A model generated the notes under the pieces. It saw nothing but the letters and a program-made list of their open reading frames with translations. It was not told the DNA's origin and made no database searches. This document shows positions 15,001 through 21,427 of a DNA stretch of 64,000 nt, in pieces. The position numbers and the translations under genes are program-made. Every line of letters starts with the position of its first letter. The stretch's first letter is position 1. Origin of the DNA: Brachyspira sp949287565 (GTDB lineage Bacteria; Spirochaetota; Brachyspiria; Brachyspirales; Brachyspiraceae); assembly GCF_036997615.1 (NCBI RefSeq), contig NZ_JAWLQA010000009.1; one strand, 5' to 3'.

Positions 15001-18000
15001 TAACTGTATTATCATCTTTTATATCATCAACGTCTTTTCTTAAAAGCTCTATTTGTGATATTAAATGACTTCTTTCTTCAGATAAAACATCTTTAATATA
15101 ATTTATATCACTCTCATTATCTGTGAGTCTCATAAGTAAATTTTTACTGAACTCATCAAACATATTTTCTATTCTTTCTTTTTCTTCATCGAATAATGCT
15201 GGTATTTCTACTTCATTAGTTCTAAGCATTTGATCTTTGAAAAGCTCAAATTCTTCTTTTATATCCTCTATTTGATTTTTCAAGAAATCTTTTTCACTAT
15301 TTTGAAGCTCAATCAATTCATCTCTGTCAATTATAGAAGATTTTATATTGTCTATTATATTATTGAAGTTTTCATTAGTATCAGACAAATGAGAATTTAA
15401 GTCATTAATCTGCTCTAATAAAGTTTCTTTAATATTTTCTATAGTATTGCTTAAATCATTGATCTGTTCTAATCTATTATTATGATCATCTAATATAGCA
15501 AGTACATTTTCATTATTAGAAATTAATTTATCAGCCTCTTCTCTCAATCTATCATCAACATTGTCTTTTAATGATATGAACTCATTTCTCAAGTCTTCCA
15601 ATGTTAAGCCAAGACTGTCTCTAACTTCTGCTGCTGTATTAGATATAACTTTATTAGCATGTCTTTTGATTTTAGAGATATACTGCAATAATTTTTTGTT
15701 ATTGCCTTTTCTTATTTTAGCTAATATTTTAGAGAATCCGCTATATAAAGTATTAAATGAACTATTTAATTCTTCATTTAAGCGATTAACTTCTTCATCT
15801 ATTTTTGAAGATGCTTTATTCAAATATTCATCTATATAATTAGCTTCATTAGCAAGATGTTTAGCTTCAGATTCTTCTCTTGCTTTTTCTATTTCATCTT
15901 TTAAATTATTAGCATAATCATTTAAAGAGTCTTTTTCTTTGTTATAGAAGTCTTCAAGAAGATTAGTATACTGTTCATAATCACTTCTTATGTTAGCTCC
16001 AATATTTTCTATATCCTGAATGATATTATGTTTTTCTTCAAATCTGTATGCTTCTATTTCTTTTATTTCATCTTGATATTTGTTTATAGAATTATCTATT
16101 AACTCTCTAAGCTCATCTAATTTTTTAGATGCATTCTCTTCTACGCCGGCAAATATATCGCCGCTCTTTCTATCTATTTCCTCTTTCTTATAAACTATAT
16201 AAGAATCTATTTCTGATGCTTTAGAATCGATAATAGACTGCATATTATTAGCATTATCAATTATTTCATTGATTCTTTCACCTAAATTTTCTATGCGGAT
16301 TTTATATTCATCACTCATTAAAGATGCATGATGTTTCAATTCCTCATAATCATCTTTCAAGTTATTAGAATATTTTTCAAGCATAGCATTATATTCTGCA
16401 CTTATAGCATTCAAATCAGCTCTTCTTTCATCTAATACGCCGTCTATTTTCTTATCTAATGAATTATATTTATCCTCAATATCGGACATCAATGCTTTTT
16501 CTTTATCTTCAGCATTTTCATATACTTTATTTATAGTGCGTTCAAAAGTATCTCTGCCGTTTTCTACTCTATGCATTATATCTTCAATTTCATCTTTTAT
16601 CTTGTTCATACTATCTCTTTTTTCATTCAAAAGAGTATCAAATGCATCTGTAGCCTGACGAAGTTCATTATGAAGCATATCAACAACTTCTTTTTTGCTT
16701 TCTTCATTGAATTTAACATTTTCATTTATTGCTAAATCCATTTTGTTTTTGAACTCGTCAATAGAGTTTTCTATATTGCTGATTAACTCATCATGTCTTT
16801 TTTCACTTTCATCAACCTGATTTATAACGGAATCAATACTGTCAGTTATAGCTTTCATTTTTGTTTGTTCATAATCATCTAAAACATTTTTCAAATGAGA
16901 TTTCAAACTTTCTATATAAGCATCACTGTACTGTGAAATTTCTTTCTTTATATCATCTATTTTTTCTTCAGTATCTTTTATACCTGTATCTAATTTTTCA
17001 TTAGCTTTGTTTACTAAATTATCAATTTCAGCAGATGAGTTTTCTAATATCTCTAAACGTTTTTCTAGATTTTCTTTTATATTGTATTCTGTATCTTTAC
17101 TTAAAGTATCTATATCAGAAGCAGCCTTATCATATTGTTCTTTCAAACTTGATAATTTCTCATCGATAGCTGTTAAATCAGAAGAAGTATTTCTTATGTA
17201 TGAATCAATATTTTCCTCTAATTCACTTTTTACAGAAGAAAATAATTTCTCTATTTCATTAACTCTGTCATTAGCTTGTGCTTCTAAATCTTTATATAAA
17301 TATTCTTTTTGTAGATTTAAAGAATCAAGTATTTCTTCTTGTTTATTATTAAGAATAGATATTATCTCAGAAGTTTGATAATGAGTTTCATCTATTTTGT
17401 CTTTCAAAAGATTAGTTTCTGTTTCAACATCATTTCTAAGCTCATTGATTTCAGCTATTAAAGAACTTCTTGCTTTATCTATAGAATATTCCATATCATC
17501 TTGAGCTCTAGTTAATATATCATCTTTTAATTTATCTATATCATTAACTATATCCTCAAATCTGCTTTCAGCTTTAAGCATAGTTTCTTCGCTCATACCA
17601 TCTATAGATATGATTAAATCATTAAGTTCTTTAGTTTTATTTCTGTAAAGAGTTATTACTCCATCATCTTCATTTTCAAGTACATTTCTTATATGATTAG
17701 AGAAATTTTCTACTTCAGCTATGAATCTGTTGTTTATATCATCTTTTAGTACAGAGAATTCACTTTCTAATTGATGAGCTTTTTCAGCATAATCTTTGCT
17801 TATATAATCTGCTTTATCTTTTATATCATCTATAGACTTCTCTAAAGAATGCGCCTTCTGTTCTATAGAATCCAAAAACTCCTCTTTATCCTGACTTATT
17901 TTCTCAAGTCCTTCTTTAAGAGTAGAGTAGAGCATCTCTTTAGTTTTTTCCATTTCATCTTTAAATTCTAATACACTTGATTCAGTTATAGAATTAAGTC

Positions 18001-18886
18001 TGTCATGTATAGTATCTCTTAAATTATTTAATTCTGTTTCAAGTCCGTCTTTAGACTGGCTTAAAGTTTCATAACGATTTTCTATATCTTTAGATTTAAC
18101 ATCTATCTCATCAGCGAATGATGAATATTTGTTTATAAGCTCATCTCTGCCTTTCTCAAATAGTTCTGCTAATTGTTCTATATTATGACGGGCTGTTCTT
18201 TCAGCAAGCTGAGTAAGCTGATTAGTAAATAATTCTTCTTTTTTAGCAACATGAAGTTTGAATTCTTCTGTAAGAGCAGATATTTTCTCTTTTTCCTGTT
18301 CTGCCATAGTGCTGTAATGAGCATCACGAGCTAAAAGATTAGTTGTAAGGGCATCAAATCTCTTATAAAGTTCACTTTCAAACTCATTTAATTTAGAATT
18401 ATAAGATTCTATTAATTTATCCTGTATAGAGCCGACATTCTTTTCTAATTCTGTCATTTTAGCCTTAACATCGGATATTCTTTTATAAGTCTTTTCTATA
18501 GTATTACGTTCTTTTAATACAGTATCTACTTTATTTAATATTTCCAAATAAGCTTCTTCAAGAGAATCAACCTGCTCCTGATACTGAGATACTGCAGCTT
18601 TATAGTCTTTATATGACTCAATCCTTTTATTTAATTTAGCTAGATCCTCTTCCATAGATTTACTTATAAAGCCAGCTTTTTTAACTGCTATTTCCAGATC
18701 TATAGCATTATCTCTAACTTCAGATATTTTTTCTTCTACAATACCTTCCAAAACAGCTTTTTCTTCAGCAAACATTTCATTAAAATCATTATTGCCGTAA
18801 TTTTTTTTTCTATTGATTACGCTGTATATACCGATACATAATAGAGGAACAACGAATGTTAGTATTAATTGAAGAACAGGGGTCAT
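1..18886 (-). CDS. Giant membrane-anchored coiled-coil repeat protein (partial, C-terminus beyond window)
   Basis: The start is ATG at 18886-18884, with ACGGAG seven bases upstream. Reading the frame at the N-terminus, around 9000 and at positions 2-61 gives the same phase, and eight repeat landmarks are all spaced by multiples of three. At least 6,295 codons are therefore open, with no stop before the left edge. Residues 5-22 form one hydrophobic segment followed by RKK, which by the positive-inside rule places the rest in the cytoplasm. The remainder is very rich in E, K, D, N, S, I and L with almost no Pro, Gly or Trp, as expected for an extended helical coiled coil. About 2-kb internal repeats carry a YFEDTWSD-like motif. 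No enzymatic motif was seen. A structural or filament role is inference; I do not know its function. Plus-strand reading frames inside it are shadows of its composition. Confidence 0.9.
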   Translation of the reverse strand, partial: MTPVLQLILTFVVPLLCIGIYSVINRKKNYGNNDFNEMFAEEKAVLEGIVEEKISEVRDNAIDLEIAVKKAGFISKSMEEDLAKLNKRIESYKDYKAAVSQYQEQVDSLEEAYLEILNKVDTVLKERNTIEKTYKRISDVKAKMTELEKNVGSIQDKLIESYNSKLNEFESELYKRFDALTTNLLARDAHYSTMAEQEKEKISALTEEFKLHVAKKEELFTNQLTQLAERTARHNIEQLAELFEKGRDELINKYSSFADEIDVKSKDIENRYETLSQSKDGLETELNNLRDTIHDRLNSITESSVLEFKDEMEKTKEMLYSTLKEGLEKISQDKEEFLDSIEQKAHSLEKSIDDIKDKADYISKDYAEKAHQLESEFSVLKDDINNRFIAEVENFSNHIRNVLENEDDGVITLYRNKTKELNDLIISIDGMSEETMLKAESRFEDIVNDIDKLKDDILTRAQDDMEYSIDKARSSLIAEINELRNDVETETNLLKDKIDETHYQTSEIISILNNKQEEILDSLNLQKEYLYKDLEAQANDRVNEIEKLFSSVKSELEENIDSYIRNTSSDLTAIDEKLSSLKEQYDKAASDIDTLSKDTEYNIKENLEKRLEILENSSAEIDNLVNKANEKLDTGIKDTEEKIDDIKKEISQYSDAYIESLKSHLKNVLDDYEQTKMKAITDSIDSVINQVDESEKRHDELISNIENSIDEFKNKMDLAINENVKFNEESKKEVVDMLHNELRQATDAFDTLLNEKRDSMNKIKDEIEDIMHRVENGRDTFERTINKVYENAEDKEKALMSDIEDKYNSLDKKIDGVLDERRADLNAISAEYNAMLEKYSNNLKDDYEELKHHASLMSDEYKIRIENLGERINEIIDNANNMQSIIDSKASEIDSYIVYKKEEIDRKSGDIFAGVEENASKKLDELRELIDNSINKYQDEIKEIEAYRFEEKHNIIQDIENIGANIRSDYEQYTNLLEDFYNKEKDSLNDYANNLKDEIEKAREESEAKHLANEANYIDEYLNKASSKIDEEVNRLNEELNSSFNTLYSGFSKILAKIRKGNNKKLLQYISKIKRHANKVISNTAAEVRDSLGLTLEDLRNEFISLKDNVDDRLREEADKLISNNENVLAILDDHNNRLEQINDLSNTIENIKETLLEQINDLNSHLSDTNENFNNIIDNIKSSIIDRDELIELQNSEKDFLKNQIEDIKEEFELFKDQMLRTNEVEIPALFDEEKERIENMFDEFSKNLLMRLTDNESDINYIKDVLSEERSHLISQIELLRKDVDDIKDDNTVTVLSEEKAVLENSLTALRDDFDKIIDLENDFVTLKNRMEGIDSGLKDDVKDLSDKLRDLKNNLEERIEKDSNGLYKDLESLNNNFEDVRKNMSSFFNKDEIEEMLNKEKSRLDSIFESITSNNESFKDRLEKRITYFEDMWSDNTKIKAIYASDIREEVENIRKEADIKYDNHIADLKQKMQLIEQDIYDWKNGNLNTLLSQLDEAKRGIEEFINTSEGKKNQFLIDMVNDIEKKENEIYSRIDEKILEAENKLSSIDEKLNKAIGNSLEEIHNRINESVAKYDEEIKRIEHHRETETENIISDMEDLGNSIREDYEEYSIMIDKIYEDAVSELEIHLDNIKKEIERARAESEEKHVTNEKNYIDDYLLDYSEKIESRVNDKLNILTESKAQLDDMVKESFDALNTNLNDVISKFNEEANNQIHSVVSRLEEEAAERLRNEQKYMSELEEQLRAISVKIDNELYNISTKLDNEISDVKGKYKDLSNDFDEALDTIKASIFDRDELIELQNSEKEMLAEQIDTLKTEFDSFKDELLKANEEDIPTLFEEEKQKIERAFEDFTSSILERMNNSENDMNYVKDVIIENRNVFLDKIDNIKRDIESIKEDNTIAQLALDKQALEDSFNSIKSDFGKLADLETALSQLKGNVEDIDLNFKDDIKILSERFEEFENKSVADERFDNLSFNIDEIRNNLKDSINKSSELEDKFASIRENILEALSKNENIETLFTDEVKKLDDLFNNLKTDNAEFRDRLEKRIDYFEDTWSDSSRIRSLYAAELRDELETIKSEADIKLENYVNDLKSQIEAVNNDASAWRDEYINNLKEKIDSIDKDISSWKDVRINELLEQLENAKESINNYLESSEGRKEEIFADILAKIEDKENSIYNRIDAKIEDIENRLSMVDGKVSDDIARGLEEVENIVNKAINKYDEEIKNIEHHRAEENTKLLDDIQSGYDYYSKLINITYKDSLSSLADYTNRIKADIEKARKEAENKHINNEKNYIDQYLKDYSDKLDDKVNEKINILNDSKNKLDDMIKESFNTLNVNLNDAISKFNDEADSKINTVLEKLEKDASERFFNYKTYLSELEDNLRAINAKVDNEIYNVSSKFNNDISDLKNKYKELTIDFEESLDMIKSSILDRDELIELQTSEKELLSERIDDLKNEFESFKDEVLTANKDDVPALFDEEKERIEKAFEDLTNTLFDRINDSEKDINYIKDVISEDKISLLEKMDNLQSEIDSLKENDTITQLTLDKQALEDSFNSIKNDFSRLEDLEKHLSELKDSMSNVDLYLKDEVKSLADKFNSFEDKIKENVDNLSDNIVDLNSDINVIRNSINDSIKKSSELENSILRDKEVLENRLFSIKENLISISSNNRVSDTLFNDEVKKLENLFDNFKNDSIEFRDRLLKRIEYFEDTWSDSTKIRSLYAAEMRNELEEVKKETELKFENYLNDLSNRIETIDENISSWKDGKINELLSELELAKSNITSYLESTEDRKEELISDMLSKIEEKENAIYNKIDSKIADIENKLSVLDGKLSNDTANKLEEVREIVDNAITKYNEDIQNIEHYRVEEGNKLLDDIKSGYDYYSKLINSAYKDSLASLSEYTNRVKAEIEDARKETVYNNNLDKNYINEYLKDYSDRLESQIADKINILNESKNQLDDMMRDSFATLNDNLNDAIAKINENADNKVNAVIRKLEAEASDRLFDYKEYIKELEGHLASINNKIDNEIYNVSSKFDGEMSDIKKKYDALNIDFEETLDLIKSSLLDRDELIELHNSEKELLAGRMDELKEEFDNFKEELLSERIDELKNEFKSFKDEVLTANKDDIPALFEEEKQRIENAFEDFTNNLLDRVNISESDINYIKDVISEDKLTLLEQIDNLKADIDSLKEDDVFTQLSAEKEALEQSFNSIKNDFAKLEDLEKHLYELRDNMEDADVTLKDEVSSLSSRFENLENAIKEDRENIEKELASGLNEVSSLSSRFENLENAIKEDKENIEKELASGLNEVSSLSSRFENLENAVKEDKENIEKELISGFNNVNADIDDIKNDIINSINKSSELEDALLKNKEELEDKLSAIKNNLLSMTGRSETIETLFNEEVSKLEELFNKVHNGNIEFRDRLEKRITYFEDTWSDSTKIRSLYASEMRNELEEIKKETEIKFENYLNDLNKKIDNINDDISIWKENNINDLLAQLENAKEDISAYLDTTEDKKNKLVAEVLSKIEERENNIYSKLDEKIADIENRLSEANSKLNDDVAVNLDNLNNMINDAIVKYNEEIENIENYRAIESNKLLEDSKKLIEDIKNGYEHYSNLINEAYNNSVNSLRDYTNSVKAEIEKSREESEAKHLNNEKNYIDEYLKNYSDKLDNKVSEKIDSFNTAKDSLDRLVRKSFHKLEANVQDAIYKFEKESNSKVLEVIKKLEKDAKTVIFDKNEYSVYLTEQLGIIYKKIEDEVSKINERIDVDVSKINERIDGDVSNVKEKIDSDIASLSSTIYDDINTIVEKYEALGRDFDSSLEVLRDSILDRNELLEVSSADKDLLVSKLNDLKKEFESFKDDITKTTKESIPSLFDEEKQRIENAFEEFSAVLLDRVNNSESDINYIKDIIYEDKSYILDRIDNLKKELYSLRDDDIINKLTLEKNALEESFNSIKDSFSKLEDLENNLYQLRDDMADVDINLKDEVKNLVSKVDELDSKIREDVSRDLEDYSNDLSMLSTNVSTLNDYIESIKSNMQDSLNRASEIESSILKDKEELENKLSAIKDNLLSVSGKNDSIESLFSDEIEKLESLFDKVRNDNIEFRERLEKRIEYFEDSWSDSSRIRGLFSSDIRDEIENVKSYTELKFENSLNELKEKMDSMNDDIAVWKDEHITDINSKIASINADLESFKDEYLSELQSRIDSMDSDILSWKDGRINELLAQLEEAKNNIENYIDNSDVKAEKLLSNILSKIEEKESHIYNKLDEKIADIENRLSDTDSKLNNEISDNLNNLYNMLDEARARYDEEIKNIENYRTDENNKVLEDYKKLIDDIKSNYDHYSNLINETYNNSLNSLTNYSNLVKEEIEKAREESESKHLNNEKNYIDNYLKEYSDKLNNEISEKVNMLTEAKEQLDNMVKESFDNLENSFNDAVVRFEEETSNKILEAIDKLEKETESVLFKKYMSALDERIHSVNEKLDNETSNLKDKYEALSSDFDEAIDIIKNSIIDRDELISLHNDERNAIVERFENLKNDFEAFKESSLKFDNEDVPALFENKKKEIEHIFEEFTSAVVERVDITDDEVNKLKDAIVSDKLDLLEKIDNLEVELESVKKDNTVEQLALEKKALEDSFNAIKADFAKLENLETNLYQLKENMSDVDVLLKDEVKALSSRLSNFEEKIKDDIVRDLDEYSIELNNLTDNVGKLNSRIDDVKSQIEDSINKSSELETLISNEKEELESKLSSIKDELVSRDENNENIEKLFTQEKEKLNDLFTQIKEDNKEFRYRLEKRVAYFEDTWADSSKLKNIFSTDIREQLDNIRNDNEIKFENSLNYLKNKVESMDNDISNWKENTVDELVKQLGEARESISNYLNDSEIKGKELVDNLLSRIDEKENSMYQILDEKEKNMYQTLDEKEKNMYQTLDDRARNMYQSLEEKEKSMYEVLDNKVQDIESRLSIIDSKLNDDISSNVEHLYNMLNEAVAKYDEEIKNIEHYRLDENNKILDDIDNVGKEIRASYENYSKLIDEVYNNSLNSLKDYSNSIKDEIEKSREETEEKHLSSEREYIDEYLKGYAEKLESQVSDKINVLNDAKNDLDNMLKSSFDDLEARFNESITKFEEASDNRVFKTLQDIEKKADDVIYGNNYIYKIEDKVKDFYGKIDTKLLHFADRYETLEKKIYDLESNQNYIYRFEDKIRDLNEKLDDRITNLNERYDNLRKSFDDKFAYIESAVLNNEQVQKLRDDFIIFKDDVLKANRNDIPELFNKEREKFEELFNSFTNDIVAKLEDSNANIEEFKNTIYEEKNSILENMESFRYELDELKNNDSIEALEAEKARLEDAFNSFREEFERLYDLESEVYNLKSNLDGIDSNLRNDVDKLFDEVSEFKYALEEKIDILEDNTVSRDLFDNDREKLYSLYDELESGNKEFKDLMDKRISYFEDTWSDPSKALKLYENALRPEVDDLKSEILSNVQNQVNEMESSLSAWKDGNLSLLLEQLKEAKDNIDNFIESSKDRKNGIIAKMISSIKEEILGKESEINTRLEEKLSSVNERIADFENKLTSDVSKFNDMISEAVDKYQDELKNIESYRLEENESIMRNLEDIGRNIISNYENYSKMLDSVYENNKNALDEYSNSLRIEIEKARVDTNKGYIDEYLSEYSSKVEADIKERLEELEKNKYNLDIMVNDSFNNLNQSINNAVSKMIEDSDSKLRDVIENLEVQINDLIANKEEEIVSRISAYETELKNNNSSSLEDIKNELLGLYNEFKENISYDDLKDISDKLNGIETSLSEVNTQLESKAKDLSDRIDLEKEELYASVNKLSSEFDDFKSNIDERFKTQVSDFVSNNEHILSLFGEYSEKISSVTNILEDIENVKVSLIAEINKVKEEIDNKYSSLTKDFDQSIDEIKDAVLDKNNILQYYINEKELLWKEIDALKATFASLKDGVLNSNEVVVQEAPSVIDSEKVRIQSVIDDVFETLSAKISNNEDSIANLESSFSEYKSLISDAIDGFKDEISSIRNSNNYDDLIEERNRLEESFNSLKDDFSKIEDLEKELHLVKDQLKGDNSSLIDEVMRLSDELEELKSSISDMNNSDNENSENDIDAVYEHFKQLHESLESFKETVIPQLSTFSKLEDKISENREEIYKYINSIMYSLPEAYISREEISSLETKLYDIFNNFNDGIVSIKDDLVSNIEKDTKDFKDRIEKRIEFFEDTWSSEEKLVELYGNIIADNFDVLKQGLESQFNESFAEFKDKIENMQNDLDNWKSSNLEAITDTLDNVKDIASDNADYSEIKSMIETLKEDI
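4087..4251 (-). repeat. 33-nt (11-residue) tandem repeat within the giant gene
   Basis: Units begin at about 4087, 4120, 4153, 4186 and 4219, each 33 nt. The central copies are nearly identical and encode LDEKEKNMYQ plus one residue. An 11-residue period is a hendecad, a known coiled-coil spacing. The near identity of the central copies points to recent slippage or unequal exchange. Confidence 0.85.
7533..7664 (-). repeat. 33-nt (11-residue) tandem repeat, SKINERIDxDV type
   Basis: Plus-strand units starting ttagatac at 7566, 7599 and 7632 have a 33-nt period, with a more diverged unit before them. The minus-strand peptide reads SKINERIDVDV then SKINERIDGDV. This is another hendecad expansion, independent in sequence from the one at 4087-4251. 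Confidence 0.8.
8895..9182 (-). repeat. 96-nt (32-residue) tandem repeat, three copies
   Basis: The block beginning cattttctaaattttcaaat occurs at 8941, 9037 and 9133, exactly 96 nt apart, with only a few substitutions between copies. It encodes 32 residues per copy, including SRFENLENAIKEDKENIEKE. It is much younger than the 2-kb repeats around it. Confidence 0.9.
9551..9664 (-). repeat. 57-nt (19-residue) tandem duplication
   Basis: Two units start tttgaaa at 9551 and 9608, 57 nt apart, with shared ttcatctattctttc-like and cattctg-like interiors. The unit encodes 19 residues and keeps the frame. Confidence 0.65.
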
Positions 18887-18976
18887 AAAAAAACTCCGTA
18901 AATATAGTATATTAACATAATTCTATATTATGTTAATGTATATGTCAATAGTATTTAAATGTTTTAATTTCTCAGG

Positions 18977-19260
18977 ATAGTAAAATTCGCTTAAAATTCC
19001 GATTTTTTCTATATTATCATAATATTTTCTTATGTAAACTGATAAATTTTACTATTATATATAAAAAATATTTAATCTAGTATTAGCATATAAACACAAA
19101 TAATATATTGCAAATTATAATATAAAACATTAAAATATATAATATATTTTTATAATAGTAAAATTAAATTTTTCTATTTTACTATACAAATTAATATTTA
19201 GTTTAATAATACACAAAAATATTTTATCTTACTTGATATTATATTTTTTTATAGTAAAAT
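18977..19260. promoter_or_regulatory. Five copies of ATAGTAAAAT in the divergent intergenic region
   Basis: The 438-nt gap between the giant gene and the gene at 19325 holds no credible ORF. It does contain the exact 10-mer ATAGTAAAAT at 18977-18986, 19155-19164 and 19251-19260 on the plus strand, and its complement at 19046-19055 and 19176-19185. The copies at 19155 and 19176 face each other as an inverted pair with an 11-nt spacer. The clustering and two orientations suggest an operator array controlling one or both divergent genes. The bound protein is unknown. Confidence 0.55.
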
Positions 19261-19324
19261 AACTTAAGTTTTTTAACAGATGTCGATATTTTAAAGAATA
19301 GTTAAAAAATATTCGGAGATAACA

Positions 19325-21400
19325 ATGAAAAAAGTTATTGCATTTATATTGCTACTATATTTCCCATTATTTTCCCAAAATAGCATAACATTTCCAGATT
19401 ATATAGAAGATTTACAAACTAAATCTCCTAAAAAATCTATAGATTGGTTTAAGAAAAATTCTTATTCTGATGAATATGGTGTAAATGAATATGTATTTGA
19501 TTTTTATAGAGGTGTAAGCAGATATTTATCATTCGTAAAATTTGGAAGTGCTAGAACAGAGGTTAATAGGGCAGCTAGTGATTTTAGAAAAGCTTTAGAA
19601 TTGCCTAATGATCCTGTATATTCTTACAATGATAGAGCTTTCCTATATTTAGGCGGAATACTTACAATACTACCTGGTGATAAAGAATTACCTGCTAGGA
19701 TATTTAAATACTATGCTGATAATTGCAAAACTTCTAATCCTCATTATCCTACAGCAATATATTGGAGTATGTATTTAAGTTATATTACTCCTATGGTTTA
19801 CGAAAGTTATTATGAAACTTTAAATATACTATCTAAAAATCCTAATAATAAGATATATGATTACTTTTCAGGGGAGAATAAACCTATAAATGAAATGATG
19901 AAGAAATTAAAATCTCCTCAAGATATGACTCAGAAGGTTTATGAATGGACTACTTCCAATATGGACGTTTATACATTAATAAAAAATTCTATTCCTATAC
20001 TTCCGGAAGAAGAAGGACTTTCTGTATTTACTGCACAAAAATTCGATACTTTTGAAAGATATTCTCCTACTAAAAATATTGATGAAATAGAGAAAGAAAT
20101 AGAAAAAAATGAAGAGGTTGAAGAAGATTTAGTAAAAACAGAAATAGCCCCAGAAGAAAAAGAAGAATTGGATGAGCTTCAGGATATAGCTAAAAGAGAA
20201 AAAACTCCCGAAAATGCTTCTAATAGAAAAATACCTTCTATAGAAAAAGAAATAGTTGATGAAATAGTTATAGATGACCCTAAAACTATTGAATATAAGA
20301 CTAATATATTAAGAGGCACAAAAGAGGAGAAAGATATTCCTGAACCTACAAATATAGAAACAGAAATTGAAGATAAACCTTTATACCCATTAACTATTTT
20401 AATAGATAAAAGCCCTAATAATGGTCCTATAGGTGTTGATATAGAAGATTATTCATTCAATACAGAAGTTTCTACTAACTTTGTTATAGAGGTTTCTGAA
20501 GGAATGTATGAGGCTTATATCTCTTTTGGAGATAAACTGTATACTAATGCAGTAAAAGTAGAAAAAGATAAATATAATCTATTTTCTATAATAATAAAAG
20601 ATCATACTACTACTACAAATGATATAGATAGCTTAAAAGAAGAGATAAAAGAAGAATTAATTGATGGAGATGGAGAAGAAGAAAAAGAAGAAGTAGTAGT
20701 AGAAGAAAAGCAAGAAGATGTTTCAGTAACAGTAGGAAAAGAAAATACACCTGTTAATAGATACGATGGAAATGCTGAAAATACTAGAAATATAATAAGA
20801 GAGGTATTATCTAGACCCGCTAAAGTAGCAACAGAATGGTTTAATACAAATCCTTATAATGAATATATGGGAATATCCGTAGAAGAATACACATATTATA
20901 GAGGAGTTGCATATTATTCAAGATTTTTAAATGAAGGAAGAAGATCTGCAGAATTCGCTGCTCAGGCCAAATCAGATTTGACATTCGCATATAATAAAAA
21001 AGATAATTCTAATCTTTTGATGAGAACAAGACTTTATTTAGGTGCTGTTAACTTATTTGCTTATAATGATTTATATGAAGCTGATAAGATGTTTGCTGAA
21101 GTTGGTTCTTCTTTATCTGAAGATCATAGATATTATCCTACTGTTCTTTACTGGAGAAGCAAAATAGGTGTTGCAGATACTGCTAAATTGGAAGAGTTTT
21201 CAAAAATATTATCATCAAAACCAAAAAATACTCAAATATTAGATTATTCTTCTACAATGTTTAAAGATTTATCAGTTATGCCTTCTTATGAAGAAAAAAT
21301 AACAGGCATTAGAGCTGTAGGAAAGTCAAAACCTATATATGAGCCTCCAAAGAATGCATCTAAGGCTGGAAGTACTAAAACTCAGGAAGTTTTAAATTAA
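19325..21400 (+). CDS. Exported protein with two copies of a TPR-like domain around an acidic linker
   Basis: The protein has 691 residues. ATG follows CGGAG by eight bases. Residues 1-18 form a signal peptide (MKKVIAFILLLYFPLFSQ) without a lipobox Cys, so it is probably periplasmic or outer-membrane associated. Residues about 40-175 and 510-650 are diverged copies of one helical domain. Shared landmarks are WFKKN..Y versus WFNTNPY, YRGVSRYLSF versus YRGVAYYSRF, a later LYLGG versus LYLGA, and YPTAIYW versus YPTVLYW. Between them lies a Glu/Lys-rich segment (about 250-330), a short beta-rich, PEGA-like stretch (about 345-420) and a second acidic run. It is divergently transcribed from the giant gene and sits 27 nt upstream of hisS. 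The function is not recognised. Confidence 0.85.
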   Translation: MKKVIAFILLLYFPLFSQNSITFPDYIEDLQTKSPKKSIDWFKKNSYSDEYGVNEYVFDFYRGVSRYLSFVKFGSARTEVNRAASDFRKALELPNDPVYSYNDRAFLYLGGILTILPGDKELPARIFKYYADNCKTSNPHYPTAIYWSMYLSYITPMVYESYYETLNILSKNPNNKIYDYFSGENKPINEMMKKLKSPQDMTQKVYEWTTSNMDVYTLIKNSIPILPEEEGLSVFTAQKFDTFERYSPTKNIDEIEKEIEKNEEVEEDLVKTEIAPEEKEELDELQDIAKREKTPENASNRKIPSIEKEIVDEIVIDDPKTIEYKTNILRGTKEEKDIPEPTNIETEIEDKPLYPLTILIDKSPNNGPIGVDIEDYSFNTEVSTNFVIEVSEGMYEAYISFGDKLYTNAVKVEKDKYNLFSIIIKDHTTTTNDIDSLKEEIKEELIDGDGEEEKEEVVVEEKQEDVSVTVGKENTPVNRYDGNAENTRNIIREVLSRPAKVATEWFNTNPYNEYMGISVEEYTYYRGVAYYSRFLNEGRRSAEFAAQAKSDLTFAYNKKDNSNLLMRTRLYLGAVNLFAYNDLYEADKMFAEVGSSLSEDHRYYPTVLYWRSKIGVADTAKLEEFSKILSSKPKNTQILDYSSTMFKDLSVMPSYEEKITGIRAVGKSKPIYEPPKNASKAGSTKTQEVLN

Positions 21401-21427
21401 AAAAATAAATAATTAGGACTAGTAAAT

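Noticed and set aside
159..17378. About twenty plus-strand open frames of 66-246 codons across the first 17 kb
   Set aside because: They lie antisense to the giant minus-strand frame, are dominated by Ser, Leu and Phe as expected from reversed Glu/Lys-rich codons, lack ribosome-binding sites and repeat with the giant gene's repeats.
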